From NCBI GenBank assembly GCA_030544185.1, contig JAUNRO010000048.1:5724-13230 (forward strand): a stretch of 7,507 bases of DNA, written 5' to 3'. Origin of the DNA: Propionibacteriaceae bacterium (GTDB lineage Bacteria > Actinomycetota > Actinomycetes > Propionibacteriales > Propionibacteriaceae). The translations under genes were made by a program, and so were the position numbers. The notes below the pieces were generated by a model. It was not told the DNA's origin. It did no database searches and saw only the letters and a list, made by a program, of their open reading frames with translations. Positions 1 to 7,507 of the stretch are shown here, one piece after another; position 1 is the stretch's first letter; each line of letters starts with the position of its first letter.

Positions 1-105
1 CCATGTGCGTACTTGAGCTGTTTCTGTCGATCCGCCAGCGCGTCGCGCACGAATCGGTGGGGCACCGCGACCGGCCCGCTGGCAGCACCGGCAAACCGCC
101 CGTGG
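1..105. other. Left edge, no supportable gene
   Basis: This stretch lies downstream of gltD and runs off the window. Two frames that are codon-aligned with each other on opposite strands stay open across it. The minus frame, entering from about 144, would read HGRFAGAASGPVAVPHRFVR and on to the edge. The plus frame from ATG at 3 begins MCVLELFLSIRQRV. Neither has a ribosome binding site at proper spacing, and neither matches a family I recognise. GC by codon position is high in both, so composition does not decide between them. It may be the first part of a further minus-strand gene, the last part of a converging gene, or non-coding sequence. The flanking sequence to the left is needed. Confidence 0.3.
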
Positions 106-126
106 GCGACACGCAAAACGTGTCGC
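106..126. repeat. Second inverted repeat sharing an arm with the terminator
   Basis: The bases gcgacac (106-112) and gtgtcgc (120-126) are perfect reverse complements separated by seven bases (gcaaaac). The right arm, 120-126, is also part of the gltD terminator stem, where it pairs with 151-157. The two hairpins therefore cannot form at once on the same molecule. The hexamer CGACAC occurs three times (107-112, 141-146, 152-157) and its complement GTGTCG once (120-125) within about 50 bases. The pattern is directly visible; any function is unknown. Confidence 0.6.
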
Positions 127-163
127 AGAGATGCCTCAAACGACACCTCTGCGACACATTGCG
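112..163 (-). terminator. Hairpin terminator after gltD
   Basis: Read on the minus strand, the arm GTGTCGCAGAG (157-147) is followed by a 16-base loop and a perfect 11-bp complementary arm CTCTGCGACAC (130-120), then GTTTTG (119-114). The stem extends imperfectly outward: TTGCG at 163-159 (plus-strand orientation, 159-163) pairs with CGCAA at 112-116, leaving a small internal loop of three bases on one side and one on the other. It starts only 12 bases past the gltD stop codon and sits where the operon should end. The T run is short (four bases), as is common in high-GC actinobacteria, so a role as an intrinsic terminator is inferred. It could alternatively be a copy of a dispersed palindromic repeat, or a protein-binding or attenuator structure. 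Confidence 0.65.
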
Positions 164-175
164 GACATCGCCTGC

Positions 176-1642
<1,467 letters not shown>

Positions 1643-1649
1643 GGCTCGG

Positions 1650-1655
1650 TTCCTT
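1650..1655 (-). promoter_or_regulatory. Ribosome binding site of gltD
   Basis: The minus strand reads AAGGAA seven bases before the gltD ATG (1642-1640). It lies inside the 33-base gap after the gltB stop. This supports independent initiation on the shared messenger and fixes the start codon. Confidence 0.75.
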
Positions 1656-1675
1656 GCTCTCGTTGGTCCGGTGTT

Positions 1676-4600
1676 TCAGGCGGTGACCGCCGCCATCATG
1701 CGGCGGTTGGTCTCATCGGCATCGAGGCCCTCGGCCTGCGCGGCTTCGCGCGCGGCGATGACCTTGGCGTACTCCCTCGGGAGCACCTTGGTGAACGTCC
1801 CCGCGATATCGCCGGCGAGCAGCTCCGCGGCGAGCGTGGAGCCCGTCTCGCGCTCATAGCGGGTGAGCAGGTCGGTGATCACGGCCACATCGGCCTCGCC
1901 GAGGTCGACGATGTCGACCATCTCGGTGTTGAGGTCCTCCGGGCGCAGGTCGCGGACATAAGCGACGCCCCCGGACATGCCGGCCGCGAAATTGCGACCG
2001 GTGCCGCCGAGGATCAGCACGAGCCCACCGGTCATGTATTCGCACCCGTGGTCGCCCACGCCCTCCACCACCGCGGTGACACCGGAGTTGCGGACGCAGA
2101 ACCGCTCGCCGACCAGCCCGCGCAGGAAGATCTCGCCGGAGGTGGCGCCGTAGCCGATCACGTTGCCGGCGATGATCTGCTCCCGTGGGGCGAACTGCAC
2201 CCCCTCGGGGGTGGTGATCACCAGCCGCCCACCGGACAGGCCCTTGCCGACGTAGTCGTTCGAGTCCCCGATCAGCCGCAAGGTCACCCCGCGCGGCACG
2301 AACGCGCCGAAGCTCTGCCCGGCCGAGCCTCGCAGGGTGATGTCGATGGTGTCGTCGTCGAAGCCGCGACCCGAGGTGGCCCTCGTCACCTCGTGGCCGA
2401 GGATGGTGCCCACGGTGCGGTGGATATTGCGTACGCCCACCTCGGCCTGCACGCGCTCACCGCGCTCCAGCGCCGGCCCCGCGAGTGGGATCAGCTCCGT
2501 CCGATCGAGCGACGCGTCGAGCCCGTGGTCCTGGGCGATCGTGTTGTGCAACGGCGAGGTCAGCGCGAACCCACCGCTCGCGCGGTGCAGCACGGGGCCG
2601 AGATCGAGGCCCTGGGCCTTCCAGTACGCCTCAGCGGCGCGGGTCTGGAGCATGTCGACCCGGCCGATGGCTTCCTCAAGCGTCCGGAAGCCCAGCTCGG
2701 CGAGGTGTTCACGAACCTCCTCGGCGATGTATTCGAAGAAGTTCACCACGAACTCCGGCTTGCCGGTGTAGCGCTCGCGCAGCACCGGGTTCTGCGTTGC
2801 GACGCCCACGGGGCAGGTGTCGAGGTGGCACACGCGCATCATCACGCAGCCGGAGACGACCAGCGGTGCGGTCGCGAAGCCGAACTCCTCCGCGCCCAGC
2901 AGGGCACCGATGATGACGTCACGGCCGGTCTTGAGCTGGCCGTCGACCTGGACCACGATGCGGTCGCGCAGCCCGTTGATCAGCAGCGTCTGCTGGGCCT
3001 CAGCGAGACCGAGCTCCCACGGGCCGCCCGCGTGCTTGAGCGAGGTCAGCGGGGCCGCACCGGTGCCGCCGTCGTGACCCGAGATGAGCACGACGTCGGC
3101 TTTGGCCTTCGACACCCCGGCCGCCACCGTGCCGACGCCGACCTCGGCGACCAGCTTGACGTGAATGCGCGCCGCGGGGTTGGCGCACTTCAGGTCGTGG
3201 ATGAGCTGCTTGAGGTCCTCGATCGAATAGATGTCGTGGTGTGGCGGCGGGGAGATGAGCCCGACCCCGGGCGTGCTGTGCCGGGTCTTCGCCACCCACG
3301 GATAGACCTTGTTGCCGGGCAACTGGCCACCCTCGCCGGGCTTGGCGCCCTGCGCCATCTTGATCTGGATGTCGTCGGCGTTGGTGAGGTAGTCCGAGGT
3401 CACCCCGAACCGGCCCGAGGCGACCTGCTTGATCGCCGAGCGGCGCCGCGGGTCATAGAGCCGGTCAGGGTCCTCGCCGCCCTCGCCGGTGTTGGACTTC
3501 CCACCCAGCATGTTCATGGCGATCGCGAGGGTCTCGTGGGCCTCCTGGCTGATCGAGCCATAGGACATCGCGCCGGTGGAGAACCGCTTGACGATCTCCG
3601 AGACCGGCTCGACCTCCTCGATCGGGATCGGCGTGCGATCGTGGGCGAACTCGAGCAGCCCGCGCAGGGTCATCAGCCGCTTCGACTGGTCATCGACATG
3701 CGCGGTGTATTTCTTGAAGATGTCATAACGGCCCGCCCGGGTGGCGTGCTGGAGCCGGAACACGGTCTCGGGGTCAAACAGATGCGGCTCGCCCTCGCGC
3801 CGCCACTGGTATTCCCCGCCCACCTCGAGCTCGCGGTGCGGCAGCGGGATGCCGTCGGCGGGATAGGCGGTCAGGTGCCGGCGCCGGATCTCCTCGGCGA
3901 TCTCGTCGAGCCCGAGGCCGCCGAGCTTGGCGGGAGTGCCGGTGAAGTACTGGTCGATGACCTCGTCCGACAGGCCCAGGCTCTCGAAGATCTGCGCCCC
4001 GGTATAGGAGGCGACCGTGGACACCCCCATCTTCGACATCACCTTCAGCACACCTTTGCCGAGGGCCTTCTTCACGTTCTGGACCGCGAGCTCGGGGTCG
4101 ACGATGACGAAGACCTCCTCGCGGGCCATGTCCTCAGCGCTCTCGAACACCAGATAGGGGTTGACCGCGGAGGCGCCATAGCCGAGCAGCGTGGCGACGT
4201 GATGCACCTCGCGGACGTCACCGGCCTCGACGACGAGCGCCGAGCGGGTGCGCGCCTTCTGTCGCACCAGGTGATGGTGGACGGCGGCGGTCAGCAGCAG
4301 CGACGGGATCGGCGCGAACTCCGCGTTGGAGTGGCGGTCGGACAGGATGACCGTCCGGGCGCCGCCGAGGATGGCCTGGTGCACCTCCTTGCAGATCCGG
4401 TCCAGCGCGTGGCGCAGCCCCATGCCGCCGTCCTCGACGCGATAGAGGCCGCGGACGGTGTGCGGGGCGAAACCGGGCATATCGCCCCGGCGGTTGAGGG
4501 TGACGAGCTTGGCGAACTCGTCGTTGTCCAGCACCGGGAACGGGATCACGATCTGGCGGCAGGATGCGGGCCCGGGTGCCAGCAGGTTCTCCTCCTGGCC

Positions 4601-6220
4601 GATGGTGCCGGCCAGCGAGGTGACGAGCTCCTCACGGATCGCATCGAGTGGCGGGTTGGTGACCTGGGCGAACAGCTGGGCGAAATAGTCGAACAGCAGC
4701 CGCGGCCGTTCGCTGATCGCAGCGATCGGCGAGTCGGTGCCCATGGAGCCGATCGGCTCGGCGCCGCTCGTGGCCATCGGGCCGATGACCAGCCGCAACT
4801 CCTCCTCGGTATAGCCGAAGACCTGCTGGCGCCTGGTCACCGAGCTGTGGCCGTGAACGGTGTGCTCGCGCTCGGGGAGATCCTCGAGGTTGATCAGTCC
4901 ACCGGCGAGCCATTCGCCATAGGGCTGCTCGGCGGCGAGTGCGTCCTTGATCTCGTCGTTGGGGATCACCCGGTGCTGGCCGAGATCGGCCAGGAACATC
5001 TGGCCAGGCTGCATCCGGCCCTTCTCAATGACGGTGGCGGGATCGATGGCGGGCAGCACCCCGGCCTCGGAGGCCATCACCACGAGCCCGTCATCGGTGA
5101 TCCAATAGCGTCCCGGGCGCAGGCCGTTGCGGTCCAGCACTGCGCCGATCACGGTGCCGTCGGTGAAGCACACGCTCGCGGGGCCGTCCCAGGGCTCCAT
5201 CAGGCAGGAGTGGAAGCGATAGAACTCCCGGCGCTTCGGGTCCATCGACGGGTTGTTCTCCCATGCCTCCGGGATCATCATCAGCACCGCGTGCGGCAGC
5301 GACCGCCCGCCGAGGTGGAGCAACTCGAGCACCTCGTCGAAGGAGGCGGAGTCGGACTGCTCGGGGTTGCAGATCGGGAACAACCGCTCGAGATTGCCCG
5401 GGATCAGCTCGGAGGCCAGCAGCTCCTCACGGGCACGCATCCAGTTGCGGTTGCCCTTGACCGTGTTGATCTCACCGTTGTGGGCGATCATCCGGAACGG
5501 ATGGGCGAGTTCCCACGCCGGGAAGGTGTTGGTCGAGAACCGCGAGTGCACCAAGGCCAGCGCGCTCGCCATGCGCGCGTCGTGCAGGTCCGGGAAGACC
5601 GCCTCGAGCTGATCGGTCGTGAGCATGCCCTTATAGACCAGGGTCCGCGCCGACAGCGACGGAAAATAGACGCCCAGCTCGTGTTCGGCGCGCCGCCGCA
5701 GGCCATAGGTGAGGCGGTCGAGGTCGATCCCGGTCTGCCCGTCCTCACCCGCGACGACGAGGTGGGCGAAGTGGGGCATGATCTCCCGCGAGACGTGGCT
5801 CAGGGTGGTCGGGTCGACGGGGATATCGCGCCAGCCGATTACGCGCAGATTCTCGCTGGTGGCGATCTTCTCCAGCACCTCGATCGCGCGCATCCGCTCG
5901 GCTTCGTCGGCGGGCAGGAAGGCCGCGCCCACGGCGTACGCCCCAGCGGGCGGAAGCTCGAAATTGCAGACCGCGCGCAGGAAGGCGTCGGGGACCTGGA
6001 TCAGGATGCCCGCACCGTCACCGGCCGCGGTGTCGGCACCGGTGGCACCGCGGTGGTCGAGGTTGCGCAGCGCCTCGAGTCCCTTGGCCACGATGTCTGG
6101 ATCGGGGACTCCACTCAGGTGGGCGACGAACGCCACACCGCACGCGTCGTGCTCGAAGACCGGATCATAGAGGCCTTCGGCGGGACGGTGCAGCGGGCGG
6201 ACCGGGGTCTCCTTGGTCAT
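1676..6220 (-). CDS. gltB: Glutamate synthase (NADPH) large subunit
   Basis: This 1514-residue protein is the alpha subunit of glutamate synthase: glutamine + 2-oxoglutarate + 2 electrons give two glutamates. Residues 1-26 form a short propeptide. Cleavage would expose Cys27 (in [14 protein letters not shown]), the N-terminal nucleophile of the class II glutaminase domain, which runs to about residue 430. Glutaminase signatures [10 protein letters not shown] (225-234) and [14 protein letters not shown] (247-260) are intact. A central linker domain follows. The FMN/2-oxoglutarate synthase domain covers roughly 860-1200, with GGEDPDR (914-920), [14 protein letters not shown] (956-969) and [15 protein letters not shown] (1046-1060). 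Cysteines 1125, 1131 and 1136 (C-x5-C-x4-C) are the expected [3Fe-4S] ligands. The glycine-rich beta-helix domain fills about 1260-1480 (GKGLSGGRL at 1325-1333, [13 protein letters not shown] at 1356-1368, [14 protein letters not shown] at 1405-1418). The ATG at 6220 is chosen because AGGAG precedes it by five bases. A GTG at 6274 would add 18 residues but has no such site. Nothing is truncated or shifted. gltD follows 33 bases later. Confidence 0.97.
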   Translation of the reverse strand: MTKETPVRPLHRPAEGLYDPVFEHDACGVAFVAHLSGVPDPDIVAKGLEALRNLDHRGATGADTAAGDGAGILIQVPDAFLRAVCNFELPPAGAYAVGAAFLPADEAERMRAIEVLEKIATSENLRVIGWRDIPVDPTTLSHVSREIMPHFAHLVVAGEDGQTGIDLDRLTYGLRRRAEHELGVYFPSLSARTLVYKGMLTTDQLEAVFPDLHDARMASALALVHSRFSTNTFPAWELAHPFRMIAHNGEINTVKGNRNWMRAREELLASELIPGNLERLFPICNPEQSDSASFDEVLELLHLGGRSLPHAVLMMIPEAWENNPSMDPKRREFYRFHSCLMEPWDGPASVCFTDGTVIGAVLDRNGLRPGRYWITDDGLVVMASEAGVLPAIDPATVIEKGRMQPGQMFLADLGQHRVIPNDEIKDALAAEQPYGEWLAGGLINLEDLPEREHTVHGHSSVTRRQQVFGYTEEELRLVIGPMATSGAEPIGSMGTDSPIAAISERPRLLFDYFAQLFAQVTNPPLDAIREELVTSLAGTIGQEENLLAPGPASCRQIVIPFPVLDNDEFAKLVTLNRRGDMPGFAPHTVRGLYRVEDGGMGLRHALDRICKEVHQAILGGARTVILSDRHSNAEFAPIPSLLLTAAVHHHLVRQKARTRSALVVEAGDVREVHHVATLLGYGASAVNPYLVFESAEDMAREEVFVIVDPELAVQNVKKALGKGVLKVMSKMGVSTVASYTGAQIFESLGLSDEVIDQYFTGTPAKLGGLGLDEIAEEIRRRHLTAYPADGIPLPHRELEVGGEYQWRREGEPHLFDPETVFRLQHATRAGRYDIFKKYTAHVDDQSKRLMTLRGLLEFAHDRTPIPIEEVEPVSEIVKRFSTGAMSYGSISQEAHETLAIAMNMLGGKSNTGEGGEDPDRLYDPRRRSAIKQVASGRFGVTSDYLTNADDIQIKMAQGAKPGEGGQLPGNKVYPWVAKTRHSTPGVGLISPPPHHDIYSIEDLKQLIHDLKCANPAARIHVKLVAEVGVGTVAAGVSKAKADVVLISGHDGGTGAAPLTSLKHAGGPWELGLAEAQQTLLINGLRDRIVVQVDGQLKTGRDVIIGALLGAEEFGFATAPLVVSGCVMMRVCHLDTCPVGVATQNPVLRERYTGKPEFVVNFFEYIAEEVREHLAELGFRTLEEAIGRVDMLQTRAAEAYWKAQGLDLGPVLHRASGGFALTSPLHNTIAQDHGLDASLDRTELIPLAGPALERGERVQAEVGVRNIHRTVGTILGHEVTRATSGRGFDDDTIDITLRGSAGQSFGAFVPRGVTLRLIGDSNDYVGKGLSGGRLVITTPEGVQFAPREQIIAGNVIGYGATSGEIFLRGLVGERFCVRNSGVTAVVEGVGDHGCEYMTGGLVLILGGTGRNFAAGMSGGVAYVRDLRPEDLNTEMVDIVDLGEADVAVITDLLTRYERETGSTLAAELLAGDIAGTFTKVLPREYAKVIAAREAAQAEGLDADETNRRMMAAVTA

Positions 6221-6225
6221 GTGCT

Positions 6226-6230
6226 CTCCT
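6226..6230 (-). promoter_or_regulatory. Ribosome binding site of gltB
   Basis: The minus strand reads AGGAG at 6230-6226, five bases before the ATG at 6220-6218. This is a strong site at good spacing. It decides the start against the in-frame GTG at 6274, which would make a protein 18 residues longer. Confidence 0.85.
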
Positions 6231-6364
6231 GGTGTGATGCGCCGGGACGGCACGGGCAGCCGGAGAGTGCTCACCGAAATCGAGAACGGTCCCGATGCGC
6301 GCGGGACGACGTCGACCCCTCCACGGCGGGAAAACGCTGTCGGCCGTCCCGGTCGGGACCCGCC
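6231..6364 (-). promoter_or_regulatory. gltB upstream region with CGGGAC hexamer cluster
   Basis: This gap separates the membrane-protein stop (6365) from gltB and should hold the gltB promoter, but I cannot name a convincing -10/-35 pair. It has five copies of CGGGAC or its complement GTCCCG: 6243-6248, 6289-6294, 6302-6307, 6346-6351 and 6354-6359. Four form two inverted pairs, one with a seven-base spacer (6289-6307) and one with a two-base spacer (6346-6359). An outer pair ggcggg (6325-6330) and cccgcc (6359-6364) brackets the second. The pair nearest the upstream stop could act as a weak terminator for the membrane-protein gene, but no T run follows directly. The other could be an operator. 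Both roles are inference. Confidence 0.35.
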
Positions 6365-7279
6365 CTAGTCCGGTCGCTGTGACGACCTTTCGAGGGGCAC
6401 AGCCCCATCCGATCCGCCCGGACCTGCGTTCTGATCCCGAGCCGGCCGCACCCGCTCGGCGAGCACGGCGCGTCGATAGTAGTAGAGACCGACCGCCGCC
6501 GCAGCAGCACAGGCGAGAGAAATTGCGAACATGGCCTGCCATTGGCCCTGCTCCTCATCGAGGATCAGGAAAAACCCCAAGCCATAGACCAGTCGGAAGG
6601 CGACGGCGGACACCCAATGCCCGTAATTCATCTTTCGGTGAAAAATGACGAACATCACAGATACTGAGATCGTCATCACGAAGTGGGCCCCGAGGAACAA
6701 CACCAGCCCCACCAGCGCGCCCGTGCGGTCGAAGCGCTGCAGGGCCGCCTGCCAGGCCGGCCAGGCCCACAGGCCCCAGATCACCCCGACGATGACGCCG
6801 GTCACCACCACCCCCTGACCACGCCGGATCGTCGGCTCCAGCACGGTGCGGAACCCGAACTCCTGCATGACCAGCCCGATGAGCATCGCGAGAGCGACGA
6901 AAGCCACGATCGTCGCCGAGTCACCGGGCATCGCGAGCGGATGCGGGACATCCGGCAGGTCGATGGGTTTCATGCGCCAGCGGAAGAAGGAATAGAACTG
7001 CACACAGGTCAACACGATCGCGAGAGCGACCGCGATCATGAGGACGGTGCGGCGGATCACCTGCGAGTTGAACCCCAGACCCGGCACCCAGCGGGCGCCC
7101 AAGCGCAGCGGCTTGTTCAGTGCCAACACTGCGAGGCCACCGGCGAGCGGCCCGAACGAGCCCAGGTCGAAAACCCAATAGGCGATGGCAAAGTGGACGT
7201 GCAACCAGAAGCCGACCGCGGAGACCACAGCGGTGACCACCACGAAGATGGCCACGGACAACCACAACCGCTGCGTCAA
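6365..7279 (-). CDS. CPBP/Abi-type membrane protein, probably not proteolytic
   Basis: This 304-residue membrane protein has about eight hydrophobic helices (near residues 7-27, 34-54, 77-97, 122-140, 157-175, 186-212, 222-240 and 247-267) and a polar C-terminal tail from about 272. The stretch QEFGFRTVLEPTIRRG (139-154) followed by GVIVGVIWGLWAWP (161-174) resembles the CPBP (Rce1-like, Abi) intramembrane protease core EExxxR ... FxxxH. The usual paired glutamate is Gln139-Glu140 with Arg144 kept. The motif 2 histidine position is Ala172 (WGLWAWP where the family often has WGLWHLP). The third motif histidine position appears to be Arg229 (AVAFRLVYG). Family members process prenylated proteins, peptides or bacteriocin-related substrates; this one is more likely a non-catalytic relative. 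The assignment rests on these short motifs. The TTG start at 7279 is the only in-frame option before an upstream stop at 7294-7292. It is 144 bases ahead of gltB, with no evident functional link. Confidence 0.72.
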   Translation of the reverse strand: MTQRLWLSVAIFVVVTAVVSAVGFWLHVHFAIAYWVFDLGSFGPLAGGLAVLALNKPLRLGARWVPGLGFNSQVIRRTVLMIAVALAIVLTCVQFYSFFRWRMKPIDLPDVPHPLAMPGDSATIVAFVALAMLIGLVMQEFGFRTVLEPTIRRGQGVVVTGVIVGVIWGLWAWPAWQAALQRFDRTGALVGLVLFLGAHFVMTISVSVMFVIFHRKMNYGHWVSAVAFRLVYGLGFFLILDEEQGQWQAMFAISLACAAAAAVGLYYYRRAVLAERVRPARDQNAGPGGSDGAVPLERSSQRPD

Positions 7280-7283
7280 CGCA

Positions 7284-7290
7284 CTCCCCC
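7284..7290 (-). promoter_or_regulatory. Ribosome binding site of the CPBP-like gene
   Basis: The minus strand reads GGGGGAG at 7290-7284, then four bases, then the TTG start at 7279-7277. The spacing is short but usable. An in-frame TGA at 7294-7292 rules out any longer product, so the site and the stop together support the TTG start. Confidence 0.55.
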
Positions 7291-7312
7291 ATCACTGCGA
7301 CCTACCGTCTGA

Positions 7313-7344
7313 GCGGCCCCACCATCTTGGCCCATCGGGGCCGC
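7313..7344. repeat. 8-bp inverted repeat upstream of the CPBP-like gene
   Basis: The bases gcggcccc (7313-7320) and ggggccgc (7337-7344) are perfect reverse complements around a 16-base loop. No T run follows on either strand, so it is not a clear intrinsic terminator. It lies 34 bases upstream of the TTG start of the membrane-protein gene and could be a terminator for whatever lies to the right, or a binding site for a regulator. The repeat is seen; the role is unknown. Confidence 0.5.
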
Positions 7345-7408
7345 AGTTGTCGCGCTCGGCACTCCGCACCGGCACGTGGGCTGCGATACCCCGCATCATG
7401 ACGAGGGT

Positions 7409-7507
7409 CCACCGCGCAGCACGACGACCCCCTCGCTACCCGAACCCAGCGCCCACGAGCCACGCCAGCGCCCACCCCGCAGCACGACGACCACCTCGCT
7501 ACCCGAA
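7409..7507. repeat. Tandem repeat, 63-base period, cut by window edge
   Basis: Bases 7409-7444 and 7472-7507 match over 36 positions with two differences (7414 against 7477 and 7430 against 7493). The offset is 63 bases, exactly 21 codons. The second copy is cut by the window end. Within the unit, ccagcgcccac occurs twice (7446-7456 and 7465-7475). A weaker relative of the core, gcatcatgacga (7393-7404), precedes gcagcacgacga (7416-7427 and 7479-7490). On the minus strand one frame reads the repeat as GSEVVVVLRGG and GSEGVVVLRGG and ends at TGA (7399-7397). On the plus strand one frame reads AARRPPRYPNPAPT. No start or ribosome site lets me call either a gene. It may be a minisatellite-type intergenic repeat or the end of a repeat-containing protein. 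Confidence 0.7.

Noticed and set aside
136..168. Tiny minus-strand frame MSAMCRRGVV as an attenuator leader peptide
   Set aside because: It has a single Cys codon, two Arg codons and no ribosome site at proper spacing (AGG is only two bases before the first ATG). A downstream gene is unproven.
6221..6274. GTG at 6274 as the gltB start
   Set aside because: It would add 18 residues to the propeptide. No good ribosome site precedes it, while the ATG at 6220 has AGGAG at five bases.
6231..6364. GlnR or AmtR binding site ahead of gltB
   Set aside because: The closest match to a GTnAC-n6-GnAAC type site, around 6270-6287, fits poorly in sequence and spacing. No AmtR-like ATAG-rich palindrome is present.
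6683..7312. Plus-strand frame of 209 codons opposite the membrane-protein gene
   Set aside because: It is again codon-aligned with the minus gene and gives a charged His/Glu/Arg-rich product. The minus frame gives regular membrane helices and a family motif.
7393..7507. CRISPR array
   Set aside because: There are only two good copies, and the interval between them contains its own sub-repeat (ccagcgcccac twice) instead of a unique spacer. The unit is not palindromic.
7398..7507. Plus-strand gene starting MTRVHRAARRPPRYP
   Set aside because: There is no ribosome binding site before the ATG. The product is a basic proline-rich repeat that follows from the tandem DNA repeat, and the end is outside the window.

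Overview
The window reads as chromosomal DNA of a high-GC Gram-positive bacterium (Actinomycetota). The whole stretch is strongly GC-rich, codons mostly end in G or C, and the leucine/serine codons TTA, CTA and TCA are completely absent from the two large genes. The genus cannot be fixed from the sequence alone. All three supportable genes lie on the minus strand, so transcription runs from right to left.

Layout, in direction of transcription: the right edge (about 7409-7507) carries a tandem repeat with a 63-base period that runs off the window. A short non-coding stretch with an 8-bp inverted repeat (7313-7344) follows. Next comes a gene for an eight-helix membrane protein (7279-6365) that looks like a CPBP/Abi-type intramembrane protease whose catalytic positions are largely replaced. 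A 144-base gap (6364-6221), rich in the hexamer CGGGAC and its complement, leads into gltB (6220-1676). After 33 bases gltD follows (1642-176). Immediately after the gltD stop there is a strong hairpin (core 120-157) followed by a short T run, a likely terminator. A second, mutually exclusive hairpin (106-126) shares one arm with it. Bases 1-105 hold no gene that can be supported.

The main content is the gltBD operon, which encodes NADPH-dependent glutamate synthase (GOGAT). GltB splits glutamine, channels the ammonia to an FMN site and makes glutamate from 2-oxoglutarate. GltD takes electrons from NADPH through FAD and passes them over iron-sulfur clusters to GltB. Together with glutamine synthetase, not in this window, this is the main route of ammonium assimilation at low nitrogen. 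Both proteins look complete and carry all the expected motifs.

I see no undescribed multi-gene system here. The points worth a second look are smaller: the degenerate membrane protease homologue, the competing hairpins behind gltD, the tandem repeat at the right edge, the hexamer cluster ahead of gltB, and a marked preference for the tyrosine codon TAT in genes that otherwise favour C-ended codons.
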